Shown here in pieces: positions 47,916-55,628 of a DNA stretch of 64,000 nt; position 1 is the first letter of the stretch, and each line of letters opens with the position of its first letter. Origin of the DNA: Catenulispora sp. EB89 (GTDB lineage: Bacteria; Actinomycetota; Actinomycetes; Streptomycetales; Catenulisporaceae); NCBI RefSeq assembly GCF_041261445.1, contig NZ_JBGCCU010000001.1, positions 1 to 64,000 on the forward strand, in the 5' to 3' direction. The notes below the pieces were generated by a model. It was not told the DNA's origin. It did no database searches and saw only the letters and a program-made list of their open reading frames with translations. The position numbers and the translations under genes are program-made.

Positions 47916-48545
47916 TCAGCCGAACGCCCCCTTGTGGAAGATCAGCGGCAGCGACTCGTTGTCCGCGTCCAGGCCGTGCACGCGCCCGACCACGATCGCG
48001 TGGTCGCCGCCGGGATACGTGGCCTCGATCGTGCAGTCCACCCAGCCGTGCGCGCCGGCCAGGATCGGGGAGCCGAGCTCGGAGTGGCTCCACTCGACGC
48101 CGGCGAACTTGTCGCCGCCGCTGACCGCGAAGGCGCGGCACAGCTGCTCGTGGTCGGCGGCGAGGAAGTTCACGCAGAAGCGGCCGGTGGCCTCTATGCG
48201 CGGCCACGTGGTGGACGTGTGGCCGACGGAGAACAACACGAGCGGCGGGTCCAGGGACAAGGCGGAGAACGCTTGGCACGCGAAGCCCACGGGCCCGTCG
48301 GCGTCCTCCGACGCGACGACGGTCACCCCGGAGGGGAAGTGGCCGAGGACGCGGCGGTAGTCGGCGACGGCGACGGCGGTGCCGTCCGCGGTCGTGCTTC
48401 CGGTCCCGTCCGCGGTCCCGTCTACGGTCCCGTCGGCGCGGGTGTCCGCGGCGTCGTTCGCGGCCTTGTCGGCGTCGGCGTGAGCGACGTCGGCGACGTC
48501 GGCGGCACGCCCGGCGTGCTCGCGTGCGGTGGCCTGTGCAGGCAT
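47916..48545 (-). CDS. Flavin reductase (FMN-binding split barrel)
   Basis: This protein is 209 residues. The first 55 or so are Ala/Asp/Thr-rich and simple (repeated DGT and ADK/ADV units) and probably disordered. The split-barrel domain is complete: YRRVLGHFPSGVTVVAS, GFACQAFSALSLDPPLVLFSV, RFCVNFLAADHEQLCRAFA, and DHAIVVGRVHGL. It reduces FMN or FAD with NAD(P)H for a partner monooxygenase; the LLM enzyme at 31619-32737 is the best candidate in this window. Operator 6 overlaps its predicted promoter. Confidence 0.9.
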   Translation of the reverse strand: MPAQATAREHAGRAADVADVAHADADKAANDAADTRADGTVDGTADGTGSTTADGTAVAVADYRRVLGHFPSGVTVVASEDADGPVGFACQAFSALSLDPPLVLFSVGHTSTTWPRIEATGRFCVNFLAADHEQLCRAFAVSGGDKFAGVEWSHSELGSPILAGAHGWVDCTIEATYPGGDHAIVVGRVHGLDADNESLPLIFHKGAFG

Positions 48546-48650
48546 GGTCCCAGCCCCTAGGTGTCACGCTGTGTGCGGCTGCGTGGTGCTCCAGCTCGTT
48601 CGCTATATCAAAAGTGCAGCTCGACCCAGCATACGTGGACGGACATCGCC

Positions 48651-48679
48651 AATATGGAGGGGAACTGACGACCCGTCAA
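48651..48679 (-). promoter_or_regulatory. Promoter of the flavin reductase with regulon operator 6 over the -35
   Basis: On the minus strand -35 TTGACG (48679-48674), 17 nt, then -10 CATATT (48656-48651). The near-perfect palindrome CTGACG-ACC-CGTCAA occupies 48665-48679 and so covers the -35 and part of the spacer. Binding there would block polymerase. Confidence 0.6.
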
Positions 48680-48751
48680 GAGAGATGGCGTTTGACATAC
48701 CGAACGCTCCTCGGACATCACAGAACCCTGTGGTAGCAGGGGTAACAACGA

Positions 48752-49570
48752 TCAGCGCCCGGTGAATTCCGGCGCCCGGCGCTCCACGAAGGCCTGCACG
48801 CCCTCCTGGCCGTCGTGCGTGGCCATGTTCAGCTCCACGGCGTCGGCCTCCTCACGGAAGGCCGTGGCACGGTCCACTTCCAGCGCGCGGTTCACGAGGT
48901 TCTTCGTGAGCGCGAAGGCCCGCGTCGGCCCCACCGCCAGCCGCTCGGCCCACTCCCGCGCGGCCTTCTCCAGCTCGGCGTCCGGCACCACCCGGTTCAC
49001 CAGCCCCAGCGCCAGCGCCTCGGCGGCCGGCACGTCGTCGGCGAAGAACATCAGCTCCTTGGCTTTGTGCACCCCGACCAGCCGGGTCAGCAGATGCGCA
49101 CCGCCGCCGTCGGGCACCAACCCGCGCCGCGCGAAGATCTCGATGAACTTCGCCGACTCCGCCGCGACCACCAGATCGCAGGCCAGCGCCAGATGCGCAC
49201 CGATGCCGGCGGCGATGCCGTTCACCGCGCCGATCACCGGCTTCTCGCAGTCCAGCACCGCGGCGATGAGGGCCTGCGCGCCGTCCCGGATGGTGCGGGC
49301 GACGTCGCCGGGCTGCGGTCTCGCCGGCGAGACGCCCGGCTGCGGCCGCAGATCGGCGCCGGTGCAGAAGCCGCGTCCGGTGGCGGTGAGGACCACGACG
49401 CGGGTCTGCGGATCGGCGGAAGCCTGGCGCAGCAACGCGATCAGGCGGTCGCGCTGGCCGGCGGTGATCGCGTTCAGGGCTTCGGGGCGGTCGAGGGTGA
49501 TCCAGCTGACGCCGCCGGACAGGGACTGCCGGACGGTTTCTTCCAGCGAGGGATCTTGTACCTCGGACAT
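48752..49570 (-). CDS. Enoyl-CoA hydratase/isomerase family protein
   Basis: This protein is 272 residues from the ATG of MSEVQDPSLE with GGGAG upstream; an ATG four codons earlier is less well placed. The crotonase fold is clear: WITLDRPEALNAI, the oxyanion segments GRGFCTGADLR and NGIAAGIGAHLALACD, and a Glu-bearing RRGLVPDGGGAHLL. The DGGG context suggests hydratase/isomerase of the PaaG/PaaB type. It follows the ADP-forming CoA ligase gene by 100 nt with a hairpin between. Confidence 0.9.
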   Translation of the reverse strand: MSEVQDPSLEETVRQSLSGGVSWITLDRPEALNAITAGQRDRLIALLRQASADPQTRVVVLTATGRGFCTGADLRPQPGVSPARPQPGDVARTIRDGAQALIAAVLDCEKPVIGAVNGIAAGIGAHLALACDLVVAAESAKFIEIFARRGLVPDGGGAHLLTRLVGVHKAKELMFFADDVPAAEALALGLVNRVVPDAELEKAAREWAERLAVGPTRAFALTKNLVNRALEVDRATAFREEADAVELNMATHDGQEGVQAFVERRAPEFTGR

Positions 49571-49593
49571 GGGGTCTCCCATCGAATGAGTCA

Positions 49594-49637
49594 GCGCCGG
49601 ACCGCGGTCGCGCAGTAGCGCGACAGCGTTCCGGCGC
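49594..49637 (-). terminator. Hairpin between CoA-ligase and hydratase genes
   Basis: An outer 8-bp stem (49594-49601 with 49630-49637) and an inner 7-bp stem (49607-49613 with 49618-49624) are separated by small bulges. It may terminate or attenuate read-through. Confidence 0.5.
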
Positions 49638-49670
49638 CGGACCGGTCTATGTCTCCTTTATCGGTGCGGC

Positions 49671-51326
49671 TCAGTGCACGATCAAGCGCGCCGAGGCGTC
49701 CAGCGCCACCGTCCCGCCCCCACGCCCCAGCACCCGCAGCGGCGCGATGTCGAAGCTCTCCAGTACATCGCCGAGGTCCAGTGCCATGCGCTGCACCCGC
49801 AGGATGGTGTCGGCCAGCGCCTCCAGGTCGGCGCCGGCGGTGGTGAGCAGCGGCAGGCAGTGCAGCTCGTCGAGCATGCGGTGCGCCTGGTGCGCGTCGA
49901 AGGGGGCGACGCGGATCGCCACGTCGCCGAGGGTCTCGGCGTAGGCGCCGCCGACGCCGACCAGCACGGCCGGGCCGAAGCGGTCGTCGCGCCGGATGCC
50001 GACCATCGTGTCCACGCCGCCGGTGATCTGCTGGCCGATCAGGACGCCGTCCAGCGTCCCGTAGCCCTGGCGGCCGGCCGAGTCCATCAGGTCCTTGAAG
50101 TTCTCCCGGACCTGCGAGGCCGAGGTGATGTTCGTGCGGGTGAGGCCGGCCGCCGAGGCCGAGGGCAGCCCGGCCACCGACGCCTTCATCACCACCGGGT
50201 AGCCGATGGTGGCGGCGGCGCGCACGGCCCAGGCCGCGCTGGTGACCAGCTGTTCCCGGGGAGTGCGGATGCCGTAGGCGCGCAGGAGTTGGTGGGTCTG
50301 CGACTCCGACAGGCCCTTCGCGGGGTCGGTGTCCCGCTTGCGGACCGTGCCCGGGGCGCCGCCGGAGGTCAGGATCTGGCGCGCCTTCACGCCGGCCATC
50401 GCGTTGTCCTCGACCAGCGAGGGGATCCGGAACCGGTGGTCGCAGTGGTCGTAGTAGGCCTTGGCCGCGGCGACCGCGTTGGTGAGCGTGCGGAACGTCG
50501 CGATCTCCGGCGAGCGCTGCAGGATCAGGCGGTAGCCGGTCTCGGTGCCGCCGGAGGAGCACCAGACCACGCCGATCGGGGTGTCGCTCTCGCGCGCGGC
50601 CTCGACCAGCGCGGCGGCCGTCCACTCGCCGGAGGACCCGGTCTCGGTGACCGCGTACAGCAGCATCCCGGCGCCGGGGCGCGCGGCGAGTTCGGTGATG
50701 TCCGGCGCGTGGCCGGCGTCCTCGACGTCGAGACCGGAGCGACGGGCCAGATCGGCCAGGAGCGTGGCGGCGCCGCCGGAGTCGGCGGCGATCCGGACCG
50801 GACCGGGACGCTGCGCCGGACGCGGGAACCGCGCCAGCGTGGCGGCGCAGTCCAGCAGCTGGTCGAATCCCTCGACCCGGACCACCCCGGCCTGCCGCAG
50901 CACCGCGTCGATCACCCGGTCGGCGCCGGTGGCCAGCACGACCAGCGGACGCCCCGCCCCGGACGCCGCCTCGGCGGCCCGCATCAGCGCCCTGCCGTCC
51001 AGATCGGTGCCGATCGCGTCCACGCACGCGGCGATCGCCCCGACGCCGTCCGCCTGAGCGAACGCCTCGACCGCTTCCGCAAACGTCGGACCGTCTTCAC
51101 CGGGGCCGCAGTAGGTCCAGCCGGCCACCGGAACGCCCAGCTCGTCGGCGGTCACCAGCGGGCAGCCGGTGTGCGCGCCGGTGGTGATGAGCGCTATGGC
51201 GGGGGCGTGCGGGGCCGGATCAGTATCGAGCGGCCGGGCCGGAACGTGCTGGCGTCGGTCCTCGGAAACCGGCCGATGCCGGGTCACCTTGATCTGCCCG
51301 GTAGTCATGACGCTGGTGGCAGGCAT
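49671..51326 (-). CDS. ADP-forming acyl-CoA synthetase-like protein without the CoA-binding domain
   Basis: This protein is 551 residues. The C-terminal half is an ATP-grasp domain (about 335-550: LLRAYGIRTPREQLVTSAAWAVRAAATIGYPVVMKA, GQQITGGVDTMVGIRRDDRFGPAVLVGVGGAYAE). The first half contains two Rossmann-like succinyl-CoA-ligase domains (about 35-310). The usual N-terminal CoA-binding domain of about 130 residues is missing, as total length (551 versus about 700) shows. It could be an unusual ligase or need a partner. Operator 7 lies upstream, so it belongs to the regulon. Confidence 0.85.
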   Translation of the reverse strand: MPATSVMTTGQIKVTRHRPVSEDRRQHVPARPLDTDPAPHAPAIALITTGAHTGCPLVTADELGVPVAGWTYCGPGEDGPTFAEAVEAFAQADGVGAIAACVDAIGTDLDGRALMRAAEAASGAGRPLVVLATGADRVIDAVLRQAGVVRVEGFDQLLDCAATLARFPRPAQRPGPVRIAADSGGAATLLADLARRSGLDVEDAGHAPDITELAARPGAGMLLYAVTETGSSGEWTAAALVEAARESDTPIGVVWCSSGGTETGYRLILQRSPEIATFRTLTNAVAAAKAYYDHCDHRFRIPSLVEDNAMAGVKARQILTSGGAPGTVRKRDTDPAKGLSESQTHQLLRAYGIRTPREQLVTSAAWAVRAAATIGYPVVMKASVAGLPSASAAGLTRTNITSASQVRENFKDLMDSAGRQGYGTLDGVLIGQQITGGVDTMVGIRRDDRFGPAVLVGVGGAYAETLGDVAIRVAPFDAHQAHRMLDELHCLPLLTTAGADLEALADTILRVQRMALDLGDVLESFDIAPLRVLGRGGGTVALDASARLIVH

Positions 51327-51361
51327 CGCACCGCCCTCTCAGGAGCAAACTGACAAGTAAC

Positions 51362-51376
51362 CTGACGCTGCGTCAG
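51362..51376. promoter_or_regulatory. Regulon operator 7 (CTGACG-CTG-CGTCAG)
   Basis: This perfect 6-3-6 palindrome lies 36 nt upstream of the ADP-forming ligase start, with an extra half-site AACTGAC just downstream. Confidence 0.78.
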
Positions 51377-51446
51377 TTTAGGACGGCGATGCGAATTAGC
51401 ACAGAGGAAACAAGCAAGAGATCTTGTGTTCACACGGATTTGTTCG

Positions 51447-52955
51447 TCATGAGCCGACCCGCTTTCGCAATGCCGAACGATCCACCTTCTGTCCGGCGGT
51501 CAACGGCAGGCTCGGGACGGCCCGCACCTCCTCCGGCAGCTTGTGCCTGGCCAGCCGGGACCCGGCGAACAGCCGCAGCTCCTCGACGGTCGGCGGCGCG
51601 TCCGGATCGCGCGGCACCACGAACGCCACGCCGACCTGTCCCATCACCGCGTCCGGGCGCGGGACCACGGCGACCTCGCGGACCCCGGCGTGCTCCTGGA
51701 GGACGGCCTCCACTTCCTGCGGGTGCACGTTGTAGCCGCCGCGGATGAACATGTCGTCGCGGCGTCCGGCCAGGCGCAGGCAGCCGGTGTCGTCGAGCAG
51801 GCCCACGTCGCCGGTGCGCAGCCAGCCGTCCGGCGTGAGCGCGGCACGCGTGGCGGCGGGGTCGTGCCAGTACTCGGACATCACCGAGGCCGAGCGGATC
51901 CAGACCTCGCCGGTCTCCCCGGCCGGGAGCTCCTTGCCCTCCTCGTCGCGCGTCGAGACCTCGGTGCCCGCGCGGGGACGGCCGACGGTGTTGAAGAGCT
52001 CTTCGTCGGGCGCGTCGAAGGCGGTCAACGTCCCGAGCCCGCCGGATTCCGTGGAGGAGTAACGGATCGAGTAGGCCGCGCCGAACGACTCGCGGGCCCG
52101 CCGGACCAGCTCCGCCGGGGACGGGCCGCCGCCGATGATCAGGGCTTTGACGGCGTCGGTGCGGTAGTCGCGAAGCCCGGGGACCCGGAGCAGCAGGGCC
52201 ACCTGGGCGGCCACGCCGCCTATCACCGGCACGCCCTCGTCGCAGATCAGGCCCAGCGCCTCCTGGGCCCGCCAGCGCGGCAGGATGTGCAGCCGGTTGC
52301 CGGCCAGCAGGTGCCCGGCGAGCTTGGTCATGAAGCCGACGTGGTTCAGGCCGGTGGCGACCAGCAGGGGCATCGGCGCGGACTGCGCACGGTTGTCCAT
52401 CTCCGATATCGCAGCGATCTGCTTGCCGCCGAACAGCGCGCCCTTCGGCAGGCCCGACGTCCCCGAGGTGAAGACGATGGTCTCGGAGTCGTTGTGGGAG
52501 CGCGGGCCGGGGAAGGTCCGCCGCCGTTCGCGGCCCAACATCGGCAGTCCGGCCGCGAACTCCCGCCGGTCCTCGGCCTGCCGGACCGGGATGATCTGCG
52601 CGTCGGGCAGCCGGCCGGTCAGCAGCTCCTCGGTCCCGATCACCACATCGGGCCGGACCCGGTCGAGCATCGCCTGCCGTTCGGACGGCGAATAGTGCGC
52701 GCCGACGCCGGCGGTGACAGCGCCGACCTTCGCCAGCGCGCAGTAGGCGACGACGTAGTCCAGGGAGGCGGGCAGCAGCAGCGCGGCCACCTGGCCCTGG
52801 CCGACGCCCCGCACCGCGAGCCGCGCCGCCATGGCCTCGGAGGCCGCGTTGAGCTGCTGGAAGGTCAAGGAGAGCGGGCCGCGGCCGGCCACCAGCGCGG
52901 TGGCGGCTCCGTGGTCCCGGGCGGCTTTGCGGACGGCGAGGGCGAGGAACGTCAT
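51447..52955 (-). CDS. Acyl-CoA synthetase (AMP-forming), second ligase
   Basis: This protein is 502 residues. Adenylation motifs: TIVFTSGTSGLPKGALFGG, RYSSTESGG in place of the common YGxTE, GWLRTGDVGLLDDTGCLRLAGRRDDMFIRGGYNV, and catalytic Lys in LTAGQKVDRSAL. It activates an acid to CoA thioester. Its residues differ enough from the other two AMP-forming ligases here to suggest another substrate or pathway step. Operator 8 lies 29 nt before its start. Confidence 0.92.
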   Translation of the reverse strand: MTFLALAVRKAARDHGAATALVAGRGPLSLTFQQLNAASEAMAARLAVRGVGQGQVAALLLPASLDYVVAYCALAKVGAVTAGVGAHYSPSERQAMLDRVRPDVVIGTEELLTGRLPDAQIIPVRQAEDRREFAAGLPMLGRERRRTFPGPRSHNDSETIVFTSGTSGLPKGALFGGKQIAAISEMDNRAQSAPMPLLVATGLNHVGFMTKLAGHLLAGNRLHILPRWRAQEALGLICDEGVPVIGGVAAQVALLLRVPGLRDYRTDAVKALIIGGGPSPAELVRRARESFGAAYSIRYSSTESGGLGTLTAFDAPDEELFNTVGRPRAGTEVSTRDEEGKELPAGETGEVWIRSASVMSEYWHDPAATRAALTPDGWLRTGDVGLLDDTGCLRLAGRRDDMFIRGGYNVHPQEVEAVLQEHAGVREVAVVPRPDAVMGQVGVAFVVPRDPDAPPTVEELRLFAGSRLARHKLPEEVRAVPSLPLTAGQKVDRSALRKRVGS

Positions 52956-52983
52956 CGGAGCTCCCTGAGGGATGGGTACCGAT

Positions 52984-52998
52984 CTGACTCGGGGTCAG
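52984..52998. promoter_or_regulatory. Regulon operator 8 (CTGAC-TCGGG-GTCAG)
   Basis: Perfect five-base arms lie between the TetR gene and the CoA ligase, 29 nt upstream of the ligase start. Confidence 0.65.
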
Positions 52999-53043
52999 GG
53001 TTTCCCCTTCCTCCGGGAGCTAATCCGAAGGCGAGCCGCGGCG

Positions 53044-53697
53044 CTAGACCGCGACCGGCTTCTTCTGCGTGATCCCCATGAAGACCAGCCCGATCATCGC
53101 CGCGCGCAGCTCGGCCAGCTTGATGCTCCAGGCCTCGAAGACGCGCTGGTGCGCCGAGATCGAGGCCAGCATCGCCACCAGCGCGCCGGCGGTCGCGGTC
53201 GGCGGCATCACGGCGTCGGCCTTGCCGGCGGTCTGCAGCTCGGTGATCGCGTCGGCCAGCGAGATGGTGACGTTGTTCAGGATCTTCATGCGGATCTTGT
53301 GGAAGCGCTTGTCGCCCTCGGCGGTGGCCAGGTCCACCACGCGCAAGATCGCCTCGTGCTCGTTCCAGAACTCCAGGAACCCGTCGACCAGCGCCTCGGC
53401 GGCCTGCATGCCGGCCCGGCCGGACCAGATCCGGCCGTCCGCGAGCTCCTTCAGGTGCGCGCCGTCCTTGGCCATGTCGTTGGCGATCTCGATGATCGCC
53501 GACTCGATGTCCGGGAAGTACTGGTAGAACGTGGCCGGGGAGGTACCGGCCAGCCGGGCCACGTCGATCACCGTGATCGAGCGGTACGGCTGCCCGACGA
53601 GCATCTCGCCGAGGCACTCCAGCAGCCGGGCCCGGGTGGCCTGGCCGCGCTTGCCCGCGATCCGCCCGTCGACGGTGCGCACTTGCTGAGCTGTCAT
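53044..53697 (-). CDS. TetR-family regulator, probable master repressor of the catabolic regulon
   Basis: This protein is 217 residues. The N-terminal DNA-binding domain (about 17-65) has RGQATRARLLECLGEMLVGQPYRSITVIDVARLAGTSPATFYQYFPDIESAI. The remainder is a helical ligand domain. It sits at the centre of the ligase/hydratase/SDR genes, and an operator of the regulon type overlaps its own start codon. By analogy with KstR and other TetR repressors of acyl-CoA regulons, an acyl-CoA intermediate would release it from DNA. Which protein binds the sites has not been shown. Confidence 0.85.
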   Translation of the reverse strand: MTAQQVRTVDGRIAGKRGQATRARLLECLGEMLVGQPYRSITVIDVARLAGTSPATFYQYFPDIESAIIEIANDMAKDGAHLKELADGRIWSGRAGMQAAEALVDGFLEFWNEHEAILRVVDLATAEGDKRFHKIRMKILNNVTISLADAITELQTAGKADAVMPPTATAGALVAMLASISAHQRVFEAWSIKLAELRAAMIGLVFMGITQKKPVAV

Positions 53698-53705
53698 GTC
53701 GTCAG
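53691..53705. promoter_or_regulatory. Regulon operator 9, over the TetR start codon
   Basis: CTGTC-ATGTC-GTCAG (one mismatch) covers the TetR ATG (53697-53695). A TAAACT -10-like box a few bases upstream suggests a leaderless message that would be self-repressed. Confidence 0.55.
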
Positions 53706-53779
53706 TTTATGCGGTCGGAACCCCTTACCTCGTGCAGACCTGGGTGATCGTCCATGATCGGGATTCGTTATCATGCTCG

Positions 53780-54550
53780 TCACTTCCCTGCTGTCGCGAT
53801 CCCGTGGCCCGCCGCCCCGGACCCGCGGTTGAAGCGCGGTGCCTCGCCGCCGCCGTGCACCAGCAGTTCCGCGCCGGAAACCTGGCCGGCCTCGTCGGAG
53901 GCCAGGTAGAGGCAGGCCCCGGCGATGTCCGCGGGCTCGGCCATCCGCCCCATCGGCAGTCCCTGGCCGACCAGCGCCGCGGCCTCCGGACCGCCGTAGT
54001 AGGCGGTCAGCGACTCGGTGAGCACCGGCCCGGGCAGCACGCAGTTCACCCGCACCCGGGGCGCCCACTCCAGCGCCAGACTCTTGGTGAGCGAGGCCAG
54101 CGCGGCCTTGGCGGCGCCGTAGACGGCCGTGCCGGGGCTGGGCCGGGTCCCGGCCACCGAGCCGATGTTCACGATGGAGGCGCCGCCGTGCTCGGGCGTC
54201 AGCGGGTACATGCACTGCGCGGCGTGCAGGACTCCCAGCACGTTGAGGTCGAACGCGGCGCGGGCCGCGTCCTCGGGGTAGTCCAGCGCCCGGCCCGGCC
54301 GCGCGCCGCCGGCGTTGTTGACGAGCACGTCGACGCGCCCGAACTCGTCCTCGATGGCCGCGAACGCGGCCCGGATGTCCGCCGGCGAGCCCAGATCGGC
54401 GGCGATGAAGCGGCCGACGGCCTGCGCCGGCTCTGTGCGCGCGAGCGTCACCACGGTGGCTCCGGCGGCTTCGAAGCGCGCCGCGACCGCCCGTCCGATG
54501 CCCTTGGTCCCGCCGGTGACGACGGCGACCCTTCCGGTGAACGACGTCAC
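53780..54550 (-). CDS. Short-chain dehydrogenase/reductase (FabG-like)
   Basis: This protein is 256 residues from GTG (MTSFTGRVAVVTGG). NAD(P) loop TGGTKGIG (12-19), NNAGG, Ser in IVNIGSVAGT, and Tyr/Lys in VYGAAKAAL are all present, and the C-terminal YLASDEAGQVSGAELLVHGG is standard. It oxidises or reduces a hydroxyacyl or ring alcohol. It lies just upstream of the TetR gene on the same strand with about 80 nt between. No operator is seen in front of it. Confidence 0.9.
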   Translation of the reverse strand: MTSFTGRVAVVTGGTKGIGRAVAARFEAAGATVVTLARTEPAQAVGRFIAADLGSPADIRAAFAAIEDEFGRVDVLVNNAGGARPGRALDYPEDAARAAFDLNVLGVLHAAQCMYPLTPEHGGASIVNIGSVAGTRPSPGTAVYGAAKAALASLTKSLALEWAPRVRVNCVLPGPVLTESLTAYYGGPEAAALVGQGLPMGRMAEPADIAGACLYLASDEAGQVSGAELLVHGGGEAPRFNRGSGAAGHGIATAGK

Positions 54551-54727
54551 ACCCCCGTGTGTATCAGAGGCGGCCTTTACTCGGAAGCAATTCGAGTTCA
54601 CCTGCCCACCCGTCTCCCACCACCGCCCGTTACGGAGACGCTCCGCGTCACAGTTCACCCTTATGGCCGATTGACCGTGACCGATGTGCGTTGTCGACTC
54701 TTGCACAGTCCGGAGGAGATGACGACG

Positions 54728-55246
54728 ATGGGCGAATCCGCCGCAGTACCGCAGATCGACCCCGCCGGCGGCGGGGACGACGAACCCTTTTTAGGCCTGG
54801 CGTGGGCCGAGGCCATCGAGGCCACGGAGCTCTTGCGCTCCGCCCTGGCGGCCCTCGGGCTGGCCGGGGAGATCCCGCGCTTGCGGGGTGACGTGAACGT
54901 GTACGGACGGCCGATGGTGACCGTGGGCCGCATCAGCCCGACGGCCGCCCGGCGGCTGGCCGCGGCCCTGAGCCGGGCCGCGCAGCACCAGCCCCGGATC
55001 TACGGCCAGGCGCAGCCGGCGGACGGTGAGACGGCGAGCTGCGGGCTGCCCGGGCCGAACGGCTCCGGGACCGCCGGCGAGCCGCACCGGAGCCTGCGGC
55101 CGCCGCGGACCGCGACGCCGCTGAACCTGCCGGTGGCGGTTCCGATGGCGACGGTGCTGCCGGCCACGGTCCCGGCTCCGACGGGGGCACCGGTAGCCGC
55201 GGTGCCGGGGGCCTCGCCCGCCGACTCCATGCGGCTGCCCGCCTGA
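54728..55246 (+). CDS. Protein of unknown function with disordered C-terminus
   Basis: This protein is about 172 residues from ATG 54728, 11 nt after GGAGG; an ATG at 54719 is too close to that site. A compact N-terminal part (about 20-85: AWAEAIEATELLRSALAALGLAGEIPRLRGDVNVYGRPMVTVGRISPTAARRLAAAL) is followed by a Pro/Ala/Thr-rich tail. There is no signal peptide or membrane helix. It is divergent from the SDR gene and ends near a cluster of hairpins. I do not recognise it. Confidence 0.65.
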   Translation: MGESAAVPQIDPAGGGDDEPFLGLAWAEAIEATELLRSALAALGLAGEIPRLRGDVNVYGRPMVTVGRISPTAARRLAAALSRAAQHQPRIYGQAQPADGETASCGLPGPNGSGTAGEPHRSLRPPRTATPLNLPVAVPMATVLPATVPAPTGAPVAAVPGASPADSMRLPA

Positions 55247-55440
55247 TCCCACGCCGCTCGAGAACGATGACGGCCGGGTCGGCGGGATGACTCGGCCGCC
55301 ATCGTGCGTCGAAAGTAGCGCGTCCTCGGGATCTTGACCATGGTTTGCGCTCAACACCGAAGACAAATGTCAGCCATGGTCACCGGTTGCGGTTTGTCAG
55401 TAGCCGAATGCCGACAACCGACGCGTGGAAGCACGCGGAA

Positions 55441-55470
55441 GCGGCTGGAGCCCGACACGGCTCCAGCCGC
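55441..55470. terminator. Terminator hairpin
   Basis: A perfect 12-bp stem (55441-55452 with 55459-55470) with loop CGACAC ends the upstream plus-strand gene. Confidence 0.8.
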
Positions 55471-55473
55471 GAT

Positions 55474-55504
55474 CCCGGCTGACCCGGGGGGATCGTCAGC
55501 CGGG
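55474..55504. terminator. Second terminator-like hairpin
   Basis: A perfect 10-bp stem (55474-55483 with 55495-55504) with an 11-nt loop follows directly. Confidence 0.7.
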
Positions 55505-55579
55505 TGGTGGGTGCCGATCCCGCGGCCACCCACGCCCTTGACTGCGACACGCAGATTACGAGTCAGGGCTCGAACCCGG

Positions 55580-55610
55580 CCAGCGTTTCGCCCCAGCGGC
55601 GAAAGGCTGG
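55580..55610. terminator. Third hairpin, next to the hydratase stop
   Basis: Outer 5-bp (55580-55584 with 55606-55610) and inner 7-bp (55586-55592 with 55598-55604) stems are separated by one G-G mismatch. It is 19 nt past the minus-strand hydratase stop and would terminate that operon. Confidence 0.65.
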
Positions 55611-55628
55611 CGACCCGCCGCCGGCGCC

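Larger units (their letters stand above)
55247..55628. other. Structured noncoding region between convergent genes
   Basis: About 380 bases have no gene. They hold at least three strong hairpins in a row, at 55441-55470, 55474-55504 and 55580-55610, more than two convergent terminators need. Fragments resembling tRNA arms (GGCTCGAACCC, GATTACGAGTCAG) occur but no cloverleaf can be folded. Confidence 0.55.

Noticed and set aside
55530-55620. tRNA-like words (GGCTCGAACCC, GATTACGAGTCAG, resembling a tRNA-Thr anticodon arm)
   Set aside because: The T-loop-like and anticodon-like pieces are in the wrong order on either strand and no acceptor stem forms.
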